NCBI RefSeq assembly: GCF_027409185.1
Contig: NC_084462.1
Location: 157,653,490 to 157,717,489 of the forward strand
Reading direction: 5' to 3'
Source: Cynocephalus volans
Lineage: Eukaryota > Chordata > Mammalia > Dermoptera > Cynocephalidae
Length of the DNA stretch: 64,000 nucleotides
Part shown: one piece after another, positions 11,850 through 26,400 of the stretch
How the letters are laid out: every line of letters begins with the position of its first letter
Position numbering within the stretch: position 1 is the first letter of the stretch
Position numbers and translations under genes: made by a program
Notes under the pieces: generated by a model
Seen by the model: only the letters and a program-made list of their open reading frames with translations
Databases searched by the model: none
What the model was told of the DNA's origin: nothing

Positions 11850-12687
11850 CTCGGGGCAGAATTAATATCAATTGAATTTATTACAAGTTACTAAGCTCCA
11901 AGGCACATTACAGTGTTCTGTTAACTACAGAAATGTATAAAGGACAAACAGAGCAGATTCTCCATGGCTAGCATTTCGCTCTACTGTTCAAAAGCATCCG
12001 TGCATCAATAAAGCAAAAACAAAACAACACGTGAAGAGCCAACACATTCAGGTCAGTAGAAACAAACCAAAACATTTTCCCCTCACCAACTTGCAACGAA
12101 AAACACCCCATCCCCCCCAACACCCCCCTTACCATTTTGCAAACAAAACAGGAAAACAAAACAGAACAAAATAAAGTGAAGACTTCAACACTTGGGGCTG
12201 TTTAGAAAGAAGCTTTCACCATTTTATAACATCATTTTTTTTTTTTTTTTTTTAGGCAGCAACACTGGCCTTGGCAAAAAAAAAAAAAAAAGTCTTTTTC
12301 TTTTGTGTTTTTCCTTTCAGAGGGTGCATAACATTTACAAAAGTACACACCAGCAGCAGTCGTTGCTAAGGGCTATTCTGTACCTAGGCAAACATTCTGC
12401 CACCAAATAAATGCTAACGAATATGATGCAAATGACCCAACCAATATTATACCGCTTAACACAAACCAGCTTATCCTTCAAATGAAGAAGTTACATACCT
12501 TTGTTTCAAAATATAGAAACATACCACGAAAATAATGTCTATACATAAGACTAACTTTTTGCAGTTTGTTATATTCACAATTCTACATCATGGGGGTGAG
12601 GGAAGGGAAGGTCCAGGTGGGTGGGGGAGGGGCCCTCTGGATTGGAGGGGAGCTGGTCTAGGGCAAAAGAGGTGGCTGCCCTGTGGT
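11850..12687 (-). other. IRF2BPL: IRF2BPL 3' untranslated region (predicted)
   Basis: Sequence between the IRF2BPL stop codon and a canonical poly(A) signal on the minus strand, about 0.83 kb. It is AT-rich, in sharp contrast with the GC-rich CDS. It contains a U16 tract (12276-12291 in mRNA sense) and an A19 tract (12235-12253) separated by 22 nt. The cleavage site, about 20-30 nt past the signal, is inferred rather than seen. Confidence 0.7.
11877..11882 (-). terminator. IRF2BPL: IRF2BPL poly(A) signal AATAAA
   Basis: TTTATT on the plus strand is AATAAA in mRNA sense, about 0.8 kb past the stop codon. About 30 nt further on lies a GU/U-rich stretch (GTTTGTCTTTCT in mRNA sense), the usual downstream element. 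It is the first well-placed AATAAA after the stop on this strand. Confidence 0.7.
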
Positions 12688-15880
<3,193 letters not shown>

Positions 15881-15964
15881 GAGGCGCGTCTCGGCGCTCC
15901 TGCTCGGGCTGCGGCTCGCGCTGTTCCCGGCTTGGCCGCGCGGGATGCCGCCCGGGCGGAGCGC

Positions 15965-15972
15965 TGACGTCA
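15965..15972. promoter_or_regulatory. Consensus cAMP response element (TGACGTCA)
   Basis: Perfect palindromic CRE in the CpG-island promoter, about 90 bp upstream of the inferred IRF2BPL start. CREB/ATF sites at this distance are typical of CpG-island promoters. The motif is seen; function is inferred. Confidence 0.7.
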
Positions 15973-15992
15973 CCGCCATGCTCTGCACCAGT

Positions 15993-16011
15993 CCCCCCCC
16001 CCCCCCCCCCC
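15993..16011. repeat. C19 homopolymer in the promoter (G19 on the gene strand)
   Basis: Nineteen consecutive C on the plus strand, 21 bp beyond the CRE. On the gene-sense strand this is a G tract capable of G-quadruplex formation and prone to length change. Its exact length may be a sequencing estimate. Confidence 0.8.
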
Positions 16012-16050
16012 GCCTTACACTTCCTCTGTCTGTGGAGCCCACTTGTTGCT

Positions 16051-16068
16051 CCGGAAAGGCGCATGCGC
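16051..16068. promoter_or_regulatory. ETS core (CCGGAA) next to a palindromic NRF1 site (GCGCATGCGC)
   Basis: CCGGAA at 16051-16056 is followed three bases later by GCGCATGCGC (16059-16068), a full NRF1 palindrome. This pair is common in CpG-island promoters of widely expressed genes and fits IRF2BPL. Occupancy is inferred. Confidence 0.6.
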
Positions 16069-16149
16069 GGCAGGACGCCCAGATTCCTCCCAGTCGGCCC
16101 CTCCTCCGCGCCTCCGCCCTCCCCTCCCCCCTCACCGTGTGTGTACAAC

Positions 16150-17030
16150 AGCTGAGGCCCGGCGAGCTAAGGCTGGAAGTCCAGGGCGGGGAGTGGAAAT
16201 TAAACAGACGATGACCTTTCCTTTCTCTGCCTGCCTTTCCCAAGTAAAAACGCATTTAAGAACCACAAGCGTCGTTTCCGAGCCCTGCGCCCCACCCCCG
16301 GCAGTGAATTTAAATGTCCTGTTTAGGGATTTTTCATTGTGAATTTCATATAAGGTGTTACCCATTTCTTCTGCGATCAAACCTCACCCTCCTTCCCCCA
16401 CCCCCCGCATGGATGTTACGTTCATTGCCACCACTGATGCCGAAGCACCTGCAAAATTAGCTGTTTTCCATTCTAACAGAAATTGCCTTTCGATCTGTTT
16501 TTGTGCCCTGGTCGGAGCTAAATGAATGCAGGGTGAACTACCCCTGCCTCCCACCAGCCGCACTCCAAAAATTCTGGCTGAACGTCTAAAGAAGATATGA
16601 GCACCCGGAGGCCTTTCAGGAAAACAGTCAACTGGCTGCGCACAGCTGCAGTTGAGGGCAGGGAGGGGGAGGTGCTGGAGAGGCCAAACAGGTGAGTGGT
16701 TTTTCTGGGGTTGATAAAAGAGGATGGGGACAGCATTTAATAATACTCGTGTATTTCTGTAAAGCACAGCCGCAGTTTTCAAAGTTTTCTCACATAATGT
16801 GATTTCATTCCATAGTGCCCCAGAAGGCTGAGCAAGGCCATGGTTTCTTTCCCTTACAAGATCACTGCTCATCATTATTGTGTATTGCAGACAGATGTGT
16901 TGATCATAGCTCTAGTTCGGTATTTCAACCGATTCTTCTAATTTGGGGGTCTACTTTTTTTATTTCATGAAAATTGGAATAATTCCAGGGAAGACTGGAG
17001 GAAGGGAGGCAATATAATGGGATGTCAGGT
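16150..17030. other. Upstream flank of IRF2BPL, no gene seen
   Basis: Composition falls to ordinary levels after the promoter island. No repeat is recognised. An AT-rich spot near 16300-16360 ('gaatttaaatg', 'gaatttcatataagg') is the only feature I can point to. Confidence 0.4.
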
Positions 17031-17190
17031 TCTGGAGGCTGGCCCACAGTGTTTGAATTTCCTCTCCCGTCACCTACAGGCTTTGCAACTTTGAGCTGGT
17101 TACTTACAAAACCTGTCTTCCATCTCTAAAATGGAATAATAGCTCCCAACTTAGAGTTGTTTGAGATTTCAATTTGTTTCTTGTCATAAT
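17030..17190 (+). repeat. MIR SINE relic
   Basis: Forward MIR core with 'ttgcaactttgagctggtta', 'cttccatctctaaaatggaa' and a degenerate 'ttagagttgtttgag' tail. Confidence 0.6.
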
Positions 17191-17194
17191 AGGA

Positions 17195-17450
17195 GGTAGC
17201 TCTTACTAAGACTGTGGGCCAGACACTATGCGAGGTGGTTTGCTTGCATCACCCTTAATATTATCTACATTATTAAGAGTATATTATCTGTATTATTAAG
17301 CCCTTAATATTATCTACAAGGTAGATTCTATTAACTCCATTTTACAGATGAGAAAAGTAAAGAGGTTAAATAACTCTCTCACAGCCTTTAGAGATGGAGC
17401 TGGAATCTGAATCCAGTAACTCTGATTTGAGAGGTGGCTTTGACAAGTTT
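17195..17450 (-). repeat. MIR SINE relic with an internal 'taatattatctaca' duplication
   Basis: Reverse MIR: 'gggccagacactatgcgagg', then 'actccattttacagatgaga', 'aaagaggttaaataactctc' and 'gctggaatctgaatccagta'. A local tandem duplication of 'cccttaatattatctaca' occurs at about 17252-17322. Confidence 0.7.
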
Positions 17451-18300
17451 AGGCTCCCAGAGGTGGTTTGGGGTGCTCAAAATTTCCATTAGCCCCCCCC
17501 CATGCTTTGTTATATGCAATCTTATGTAAAGTGCTATGCAAATATACCTTCATAAACAACACCCAGCCTCCCCTTCCAAACTGATTGTGCCACTGAGTTC
17601 TATATACAGAAGTTGCGGATCTGCCACTGCCACAGACTTTAACATAAATACACCATACAGTATGTAGAGCACAGTGTCAGACTCACAGAAAGCCATCAGT
17701 AAGTGTTGGTTATTATTAGTATTGATATTAATGTTGGTACTATTGCTGGTTAACCTCTCAAAGTACTTTGTAAACTGCATAAAATGTAAGGATCATTATT
17801 CTTATCACTACCATCACTACTAATTGTAATAAAGTTCAGTTGAAACAAGAAATACTTATTTTTATTTTGACACTTGACCTCCAGATCCTATTTCTCTATC
17901 CAACACTCCCCAGCATCCCAATCTCCCACTCATTCTGAGGCCCCTAGTGAAAGGAAATGGGGGTTAGTTTTTAAGAATAGGGAGAAAGGGGGAAGGAAGA
18001 GCCCTAGGGAGCCCCTCTTTCATCTCAAAGCAGCCAGATTTGTTTTTGCAAAACAGTGAGCTCACTGTGCACTCCAGAGCAATAATAAACTTTCCCTGGC
18101 CGGCTGGCTGGCTCGGTGCAGTGATTCCTCTGCAAAGAGCTGCTCCGGGAGCATTGCCTCACCCTCCCAGACTTCAGCCCTCCCCACACCAGAGCTACCC
18201 TGGAGTGAGTCAAAACATAGGGCTGGGAGATGGCTTGACATCCTCGCTGCTGGCCTGGGCTCCTTAGTTTTGGCTTGGCTGGTTAACCCATTTCTTTGCA
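17451..18300. other. Intergenic sequence, no gene seen
   Basis: Contains a small MIR-tail fragment near 17655-17715 and otherwise nothing recognisable. The frames present are short and unsupported. Confidence 0.4.
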
Positions 18301-19080
18301 TTAATATTTATTCAGCCCTTCCTTTTATTAAACCAAAAATATTGGGGAAATAGCAACAGCCACAACCCTCTAGCCAGGCTGCTAAAGAAAGCACGTTGTA
18401 TTCTATGTCACAGTGTTATGTTTGGTATGCACACACATATGTCTCCATCTCCCTGTCTGTCTCTGTCTTCACTGTTCCTAAAGGAGATATATACATATAT
18501 ATATATACACACATACCTGCCAGGGTGTCTTAAGATACACTGAGTTAGAAATCAACCTGCATTTAAACAGACTTCCAGTACACTCTCATAATTCTTTTAT
18601 TTCAAAAGCACAACTCTCTCCATATCCTCCCCCCCTTAAAGAATCGTTTATGTTGATAAATTGCTCCTTAACCGTTTGAGCCCTGTTTGGGGATGTGTCA
18701 GAGATTGTGAGAGGCAAAAACTCCAGTGTTTTGGAGTGTGATTTTCCCCCGAAGAAAAACCTCATGCGACAATACTGTGACCACAGTGGGTGGGAAGAAA
18801 CTGAGGGGGGGGTAGCGGGGAGGGCGCGCTCAACTTAAGACACCAGGTGTAGGGAACTCTGGGGAAGGGGAGTGGGGGGAAGGGAGTCTGAGAGACTAGC
18901 AGAGCCTGGCACGAAACGCCCACACTGCCTTCCCAAAGTTCCTTCCTACTGTCACTGTCTCCCCACAGCTTGCTATCCGAGCTGGTACCCTCAGATACCT
19001 TTTTGCTGCACTCTAAACTGGAGCAAAAGGTCAGCTTTCCACTTAGCCTTTCTGGAGCGCCACAGCCCAACATTAGGGGT
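18301..19080. other. Intergenic sequence with a short (AT)n/(AC)n microsatellite
   Basis: A dinucleotide run at about 18487-18515 (TATATACATATATATATATA-type). The rest is non-repetitive with no gene. Confidence 0.5.
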
Positions 19081-20430
19081 GAGAAGGTCGCAAGGCACCT
19101 ACGCACTTCGAAGCTCTCCGCAGTCTCCCTCCCGTCCCTGCCCCCGCTGCCGTTCTGAGGCAGAGACGGGCCGGGGGTGCTCTTGGCCTGGCATCCCTGC
19201 AGCCGACTGGCTCAGCCTTCGAGGAGGAGGCCCCGGCTGAACCTCGCGTCACCCCGCTGCAGCGCGCGCCGCCAAGCGCTTTGGCAAGAGAAAGGCCTTT
19301 TTTGGTAACACTCAGCACCGCGGTAAGCAGGACCCGGTTCTTCGGCCTGCAAGAGCTGCCTCGGAGTAGGTGAAAACAAACGCCTGGCTTGGGCCGTCCT
19401 TTGGCTCTGCCAGACCCCGGACCCTCGCGTGCCAGGAACCCCAGGGGTGCGGCCTGAGCCCTGGGCCTGCAGAAACGCGCAAAGGGGCTGTGGAGGGAGG
19501 GGAATCGAGACAGCGAGGTGATTTACACATTGACTCCCCAGGCTGGTTCCGTGGCGGAAGTATTTGCCTTTCCCTAAAGGATTAATCATGATATTTAAAA
19601 AAAAAAAAAGTATTAACTTAGGCCAGGGCATCGAGTTACGCAAGAGCCACTCCAGCGTGAAGTCCCAGAACAACGCGATTCGCTGAGAAGCCCCGCGGAG
19701 GGAGCCTGCGCCGCCCGCCAGGACCTGCCCAGCCTGGGGCGCGCGGGCGGCCGGGCGCACTGTGCAAAATGGGTGGGAGGAAAAGGAGGGCCGGCGTAGT
19801 GGTTGGTGCTGGCCCAGTGGCTGCACAAGCGATCAGATCTCTGACTGCTTTCTTCCTGGAGGGGCGGGGAACGGGGAGAGAAAGAACGGCTGGGGGAGTC
19901 GCGTCTGGTTCCTGCCTCCTCCTCCCGGCTTCCTCTCCTTGCCAGCGTGCCAGGGCAGCGGGGAGCCCAGCGCTGTCCTCAGCAAAAGCTGGTGTGTTTT
20001 TTTAGGTCCAAAAATAAAGGAACCCTGGAATGAGCCGCCCAAGGACCAGGCCTAGAGGAAAAAAAGAGGCAAGCACCACAAGAGTGCTATTCACTGACCC
20101 GGTTGGGTTAAAACAAATACCCACACCCCAAGGAGGGAGATGGCGAGGAAGGAAGCCTCTTTGGACGGCGAGAGTAAGCAGAGAGCCTGGCGGGGTGGCC
20201 GACAGGGCCACAGGTGCGCATACTCCCGGACCCTCCACGCAACCCCGCGCGCGCCCGGGCGCCTGGGCCTCCGCAGGGAGCAGGAGTGCCAGCCGGTTCC
20301 CACCCGCCTGCACCGAGCTGGGGATTTCCACCATTCGGCTACGGAGACCCGTTGCCGCCGGCGCTTTCCTGCCGGGGCTGCCGGAAGGCGGGGCCTCAGG
20401 GTGGGAAGCCCCTCCCTGCGGCCTCGCCGT
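19080..20430. promoter_or_regulatory. Second CpG-rich region, 3-4.5 kb upstream of the IRF2BPL promoter
   Basis: CpG-dense blocks at about 19080-19470, 19630-19790 and 20190-20430, for example 'cagcgcgcgccgccaagcgc' near 19260 and 'ccgcgcgcgcccgggcgcc' near 20245. They sit in otherwise ordinary sequence and contain no recognisable repeat. This could be a distal promoter (alternative or lncRNA) or an orphan CpG-island enhancer. Several overlapping open frames here are the expected by-product of high GC and show no domain. Confidence 0.6.
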
Positions 20431-20599
20431 CCCTGGGTCAAGTCTGGTACAGCCAGGCAGCCATCCGTGCTATCCCTGGTTGGGGTGGATGGGCCAGGAC
20501 CTTAAAATATTTTGACTTGTCTGAGCTGGCTAGTTGAACCCGAACCTCAGGAGAGTGGGAGGAAGGGAGGGCGCTAATGCATTGGGTACATACTCACAA

Positions 20600-20790
20600 T
20601 ATGTTGTTCATCTTGGACTTGGCTGACCCTGAATGGTTCTGTGACCTTGAGCAAATCACTCCAACTTCGATTTCATCTATAAAATGGGAATAATTACACT
20701 GCCTCCTTTGCCTGCCTCACTGATGTGTGTGGAAGGCACAATATTATAACATGCTTAACAAAATGTAAGAGATTATTAATATAATGACCG
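20600..20790 (+). repeat. MIR SINE relic
   Basis: Forward MIR: 'ggttctgtgaccttgagcaa', 'ttcatctataaaatgggaat', 'aattacactgcctcc'. Confidence 0.7.
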
Positions 20791-20960
20791 ACATTTGTCT
20801 AGGGCTCTGAAGTGCGCTCCCAGACATTATCTCACTAATCTCCACTCCAACCCTGTGAGGTAGGTGTTACTTTCATTAGCCTCCTGTATAGGTGAGGAAA
20901 GCCGGTCCAGAGGTGGTCCTGAATTACTGGAAGCCAGGTTCTCTGGCTGTAAGCCTGGCA
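20791..20960 (-). repeat. MIR SINE relic
   Basis: Reverse MIR: 'cagacattatctcactaatc', 'aaccctgtgaggtaggtgtt', 'ctcctgtataggtgaggaaa'. It is adjacent to an opposite-oriented MIR. Confidence 0.65.
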
Positions 20961-21789
20961 TTCCTTCCTTCACTTCACTGGTTGCTAACATTTTGGGGGT
21001 ATCAGATGCTTCTAAGAAACTGCAAGAAAGTAAAATCCCTCTCTTCACAGGAGTTACAGGTTAAACTGTCCCAGTAGAGACAAGGTCATGCATAAGCAAA
21101 GTAGGGTAGTCATGCTGCCCTGGCATCCCCTGATACCTTTCTGTCTCTTCCTGGGTTTTCTATGCTTTGGTCCTAAGCAGAGGGTATAGAGGAAATTCTG
21201 AAGCTCTGGAATTCACTGAAGTATTTAGGAACTTACTGTCCTCTTACCAAGGACAGCTGCATTTTAAATGTACATACCTGAGGAAGACCCCAGGCTGAAT
21301 GATGAAGGGGACGGAGGAAAATGAAAGAGGCTGCATTTTATGGTGGAAAAAGCCGCTTTCCAGACCCAAAAATCTTATTACACAAATAACAACCCCTTGT
21401 TCTCATCTAATTCAGGTCATACTCACTGTGTGGACACCCACCCAATATATATCGTGCTGTCCTTGGGCTGGGGCCACTTGATGACAATGGCAGGCTGCTG
21501 CCCTCAAAGGACTTCTGTCCTAGGAGAGGTATATAGCCCTGACAATCAAACCTGGCATCACTGGAGCTAGAAAGCCAGAGAACAAGGTGGCCCTCCAACC
21601 CTGACCCATCTAGAGGACTACCATGCTTTAACCAGAACTCTCTTTCTGGCCAGACCCAGAGGATCTAAGCTTGATGGGTCCCTGGTGGGTGTGAAGTTGT
21701 TTTCATTCCTTATATTTTATTTCAAAGCTGATACCTGGCTCCCAGATTTCCTGGTGGGCTTCCATTCCCCAACTCTTTATTTTAACTTG
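20961..21789. other. Intergenic sequence, nothing recognised
   Basis: No gene-like frame and no repeat I can name. Confidence 0.4.
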
Positions 21790-21905
21790 TCCCTTCCATT
21801 TGCCATTCATTCACTGATTCAACTATTTATTTAGAGAGCACTTTCTATCTCAGTGCTGGGGATCTAAGGATAAATTAAGCCAGACTGGCTCCAACCCAGA
21901 ATCTA
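21790..21905 (-). repeat. LINE-2 3'-end fragment
   Basis: 'attcattcactgattcaact', 'atttatttagagagcacttt' and 'cagtgctggggatctaagga' match the reverse complement of the L2 3' end. Confidence 0.6.
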
Positions 21906-21989
21906 GAAGCTTCCATCTCCTCCTAGGTGTCCTAGTTTTCTGATGTATTAGCCCAAAAGTCATGAGAGGCAGCGTGTGCTCAACACTCT

Positions 21990-22125
21990 CACCAGCCACA
22001 TGATGGACTTAGAACAACAATCTTTATTCTCTCTGGGCCTCCGTTTCCTTACCTGTCAAATGCTGACATTAAAACCTGTTCTCTCAACTTGGGGGGCTTA
22101 CTGTGAAATTGTGTATGTTAATACC
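21990..22125 (+). repeat. MIR SINE fragment
   Basis: Forward MIR core remnant: 'tctctgggcctccgtttcct', 'tacctgtcaaatgctgacat'. Confidence 0.45.
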
Positions 22126-22975
22126 TAGGGCGGGAGGTAGAAAGGAGAGCCACTGTCATGAATCTCTTTTCTAGCACTAAGCCCTTCTAGGTAAAATAGG
22201 TGGAAAGCAGGGCCTGAAGTTAAGCCTTGACCACTCTCTTCATCTTGCCCTTGGAGGGTTTCCTCCTGGGGTGGCCAGCCTAGCATCTCTGTTCTTCTGT
22301 GCTGACAACAGATAAGCAGTGCTGGAACAAAACAATAGCAAGGTTAGGCTGTTTTCTTCTCATCTCTCCTGGAGAGACAAAGATTTCCCCTCCTCAAATC
22401 CCTGGTGGTGGTAGTGAAGCTGAGAGCAGTTGGATTTATTTGGGGCTTTTACTTTTTTGTTTTGGCCAATTTGGAAAGAAAAGAGGCAATGACCTCTTCT
22501 TTAAAAAACAAAACTAGGCAGGAAGTGTGCTGGGCCTGAGTGGCAAGGACTAAGGGTGTAATTACAGGTTTTTGTTCAGCATTTTCATGTAATTAAATCC
22601 AAAGGAAAGCGAGCCTGGCCGAGGCCTCTTGGATGCAGGGCAGACAGAGCTGTGTGTGCGTGTGTTTGGGTGTGTGTGTGTGTGAGTTGGAGTGGGGATG
22701 AGAGGCAGGAGGTGAAAAATGGATTTCCTTTTCAGACTGAGAAGAAGCGGGGCTTCTTGCCTTTATTCATATTTTTACATTCCTTTTCCAAAAAGTGGCC
22801 TATTATTCATCTTTTATTCTGTACCACTGCTCTCCTTGGTGGCATTTCCCAGCCAAGCGCAGCCTTCTAGGTACTGATTTCCCTTTACTGCCATCTCTCC
22901 CCCACCCACTTTTTCATATTGCTGCTGTCTGGTTGCCCACACAATAAACCCACTGCAAAATCCACAGCCAGCTTT
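22126..22975. other. Intergenic sequence with a (GT)n microsatellite
   Basis: A (TG)n run with interruptions lies at about 22651-22684. The rest is non-repetitive without a gene call. Confidence 0.5.
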
Positions 22976-22979
22976 CTTG

Positions 22980-23430
22980 CCTAGGTAGTTTCGATCCCAG
23001 CGACCTCCGACGCCGCGAAACAGTCTCTCCTTTGGTTTTGAACGCCCCTGACTTTCCCCGTTCCCGCTTTACAATACTTCTTACCACCGCCGCCCCCACT
23101 CAGCCTTCCCCGCGGCGCCTCGGTTTCCCCTCAGGGCCAGCAGTCTCTGTGCACACGTGCCCTTGGTCTGCAACGCCCAGAGCGTTCGAAGTGGGTCGGA
23201 AGCGTCGGGGCGCGTGGGCTCCACTCTCCTCCCCTCCCCAAGCCCTGGGTGTCATTCAGACGCTCCCTGGACGTTGTCATCTGGCAGCAAGAAAGGACCC
23301 ACTGTCTGCTCGCATCCTTAAGGGCAGGAAACCTGACCCACCCCCCAACCACGGGCCAATGCTAGGATTTGCTGGGCTGGCTTTGCGGCCGCCCCCTCCT
23401 GCCCTCCTGCTCCCCCCCCCACCATACCCT
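22980..23430. promoter_or_regulatory. Third CpG-rich cluster upstream of IRF2BPL
   Basis: CpG-dense block, for example 'cgacctccgacgccgcgaaa' and 'cggaagcgtcggggcgcgtg', flanked by ordinary sequence and free of recognisable repeats. It lies about 7 kb upstream of the IRF2BPL promoter. Candidate enhancer or minor promoter. Confidence 0.5.
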
Positions 23431-26400
23431 CGGATTACACCCCCTCAGACCCCTTCACCTAATCTTCCCAAGAACAGATTGTTTATCAGAACGGGCAGCC
23501 AAGAAACCCACTCCTGCTCCTGGCCTCTGCCAGAGATTAATCACACTTGGGAACCGCACAAAACTTAACGGTGTTGGGGCGGGGCGAGGTGGGGGGGGGG
23601 TAGCTAAAAAGGAAGACCAATAAATTTGACGTTTGACAAGCTGACCAAATCGAGGCTACCGCTGCCTCTCCCATCCTTTATTTTACTAAGTCAGTGCAGA
23701 GGCCTGAATTATATTTCATTCCCACTCTCTACCCCCACCTTCAGATTCTCCCTCCTTCTCTAGGACTTCATGTTTGATGCTTTAATAGGACTGACTGGCT
23801 TTTCATTCTGATTAACATTCTCAGATAGGGGGTGAGTGTGTGAGTGTGTGTGTGGGGAGGGGCCTGGCAAGACACACTCACCAACCGGACTCCCTGACAA
23901 ATATCGTCTTTTCATCCTTCTCTTTGAAATGACATCAAGATGGACTGGTGTGTGGGGGGTGGGAGGGTGGGCGGGAGCATGAAGAGAGGAGGCATGGAAA
24001 AAAAGGAGGGAGGGGGAAAGCAATTTATGTGCTTTGCTAAGGCAGCTAGTAAAATTCCTAAGGGAGAACAAATGCCAAAATTGACTGTCTTGGTGTATTT
24101 TAGACCCGATCGTCTGGGTGAATCATGTCAGGGCTTTGCACTGGACCCGCAGCCTGGAAGCTGGGGACGGGCCCACAAAACATCCCTGTGGCTGGGAGGT
24201 GCCCTTCTGAAGGAGGCCGGAGATGGGTATTTGCTCTCGCCAGATTTTTCTCCATCAGGATTTTTTTTTCCTAATTCATTGCAAGATGATTTTTTTTTTA
24301 ATTGGCACCAATAAAAGCCAGGGATAGAAAATTCCCCATAAAACATGGCCCCCAAAGGGAAGGTGCAAAACCCGTTTGATCCAAGATGTAGATATCTCTA
24401 CCCTGGATTTTTTTTGTTTTTTCCTTTGCTTTACAACTCTGCAGACATCAGGTTAGCAAAAGGTAATAAATAGTCCTTGCACAGCGGGGTCTGGACTAGT
24501 GAAAACAGTTTACTGAAATTAATGGGCCTCGCTTGAACCAAAACCTCCACTTTGGAATTAATGCCAGACATAGTTTTCCTGAACTCTATCCAACCGCCTA
24601 AGCGGCAGACAATTTTTGTTCTATTTGTGCTGGAAAATAAAGCCCGAGCCCTTGATCTCAGTGTAGCTTTTCTTAAAAAAAAAAAAAAAAGAAAAAACTG
24701 CACAGTGAACACTATGCCAATTTCCACATTCTGCCGGTAGAAGCCCTTGTGCTCTGGGCTGTGTGTGATGGTCAGAAGTTATCTGGTAAACTTTCCATTA
24801 AAAACCATCTCCAAACTCCCTCCCCGTCGGTGGTCTCTGAGTTTTCAAGGTGACATCTGAGAGATTGAAGGAAAGCTCCAGAACCAGGCTCAGCTCTCAG
24901 TAACAACCCTCTTCCCCACAGCTCTTAGAAAGGCTGGATCTGAACAACGCCGCCTGCAAGACCTCCATTCCCCACCCGTCCAACCGAAACCCACCCCCAT
25001 CCGCCACTCCCACCCCCGCTCAGGATGTCCCCAGTTCTGAAGCTGCTTCTATTTTCATTAATATATTTTTAAGGCTGAAAGGCACACACACCACACGCGT
25101 GCACACCCAGTAGTTACGGGGTTATGGCAGGTACAGCGGGGACCTGGTGGCCCGGCTGTCAGTGTCTGATGGCAACCTGCCCCCCTGTCCCCCATTACTA
25201 ATAAAAGCCCGGTCGTGGGCAGCCGGCATTCTGGTTTTCATTGTACAGTCTGCACTGGTGACACAGGACATGTGGAAAATTTTGAGAGCACTGCGGTGAA
25301 TGGCGTGGAGGGGGGAGCGTGAGCGGGGGGGAGGGGAGCGAGTTACTTTTCAGCTTCCGCTAAGGACTTGGCAGCTCGCCAGGCCCGGAGGATTCTGGGA
25401 AGCGAAAACCTCCCCAGTATAAACTGCCAGCTCTAAGCAGCCCTGACAGTTCTGCTCCTTGCAAACTTGGCAGCCGTTCAAAGTGCTCTTTCATTTGAAA
25501 TGCTGGAAGCCTGCCATGTGCAATGCAGATTTGCTGTGCCTGTGCGCAGAAGGAACTGATAAATGCCGTGGCAGTTGCCATGGGGACAGGAGGCTATCAG
25601 CATGGCCTTGTGATCCGCAGCCTCTCAGCGCGGCAGGCTCGCGCGCTCTCCCTCCCGCCCCTCCTCCTAGTCAGTGAGATGGGGAAATAAATGTTCTGGA
25701 AGAGGGTTAACCCTCCGCGCTCTGGTTCCGAAGCTGAGAGGAGCTTAGCCTCCAAGCACTGCCCTGGCCTTAAGTGCCAGCCAGGAGAACAGGGCAAAAG
25801 CACCACCCTGGGGCGGGTCACCGTCCCGCCTTCCCCCACACACCCCCACCCCTGCCCCCGCACCCGCTCCCCGCCTTTCTTCTTGCTCCCTGGGGGCTTG
25901 CACAAAGCTGTGTTTTTAATAGAGCTTTTCAGTAAGCACAAGTGTAAGTCTTTGAGTCATCAAAACCCGGATGTAAACACAGCGGCCCTGCATTCTGCAC
26001 AGTTTGCGTGTATTTTATCTTTTTAATAATATTTAGCTGGCAACTTAAAACTACAAGGATGCCAGATAGTTGAGCCAGCCACTTACATCATGCAGCATCC
26101 ATCTTAAGGAGAGCGGCTGCCTGTTCTTTCCTTTTTCTCGCCCTCCCTACTCTGAGACCACAGGAAATCTGTGTCTTTCTGAAGGTACATTATTGCAGTG
26201 TAGGAAATCCAGTACCTACGCTGGGTTTTAGAATGAACATGACATCACCCTGGGCAACGATAGAGGGTATGTTCCTGCCCGAGACAAGACACTAGGTGAT
26301 CCAAGGTGAAACAGATGTCATTTATGCTGCGATTTCAGGTGACTGTGTGTAAGGGTTCACCAGTCTGGATCACTGGCCCCCCATTTTCCACAAGCTGCTA

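Noticed and set aside
20030-20515. 161-codon frame in the second CpG island
   Set aside because: Overlapping frames of similar length occur on both strands. There is no domain and no splice or poly(A) context, so it is most likely chance in GC-rich DNA.
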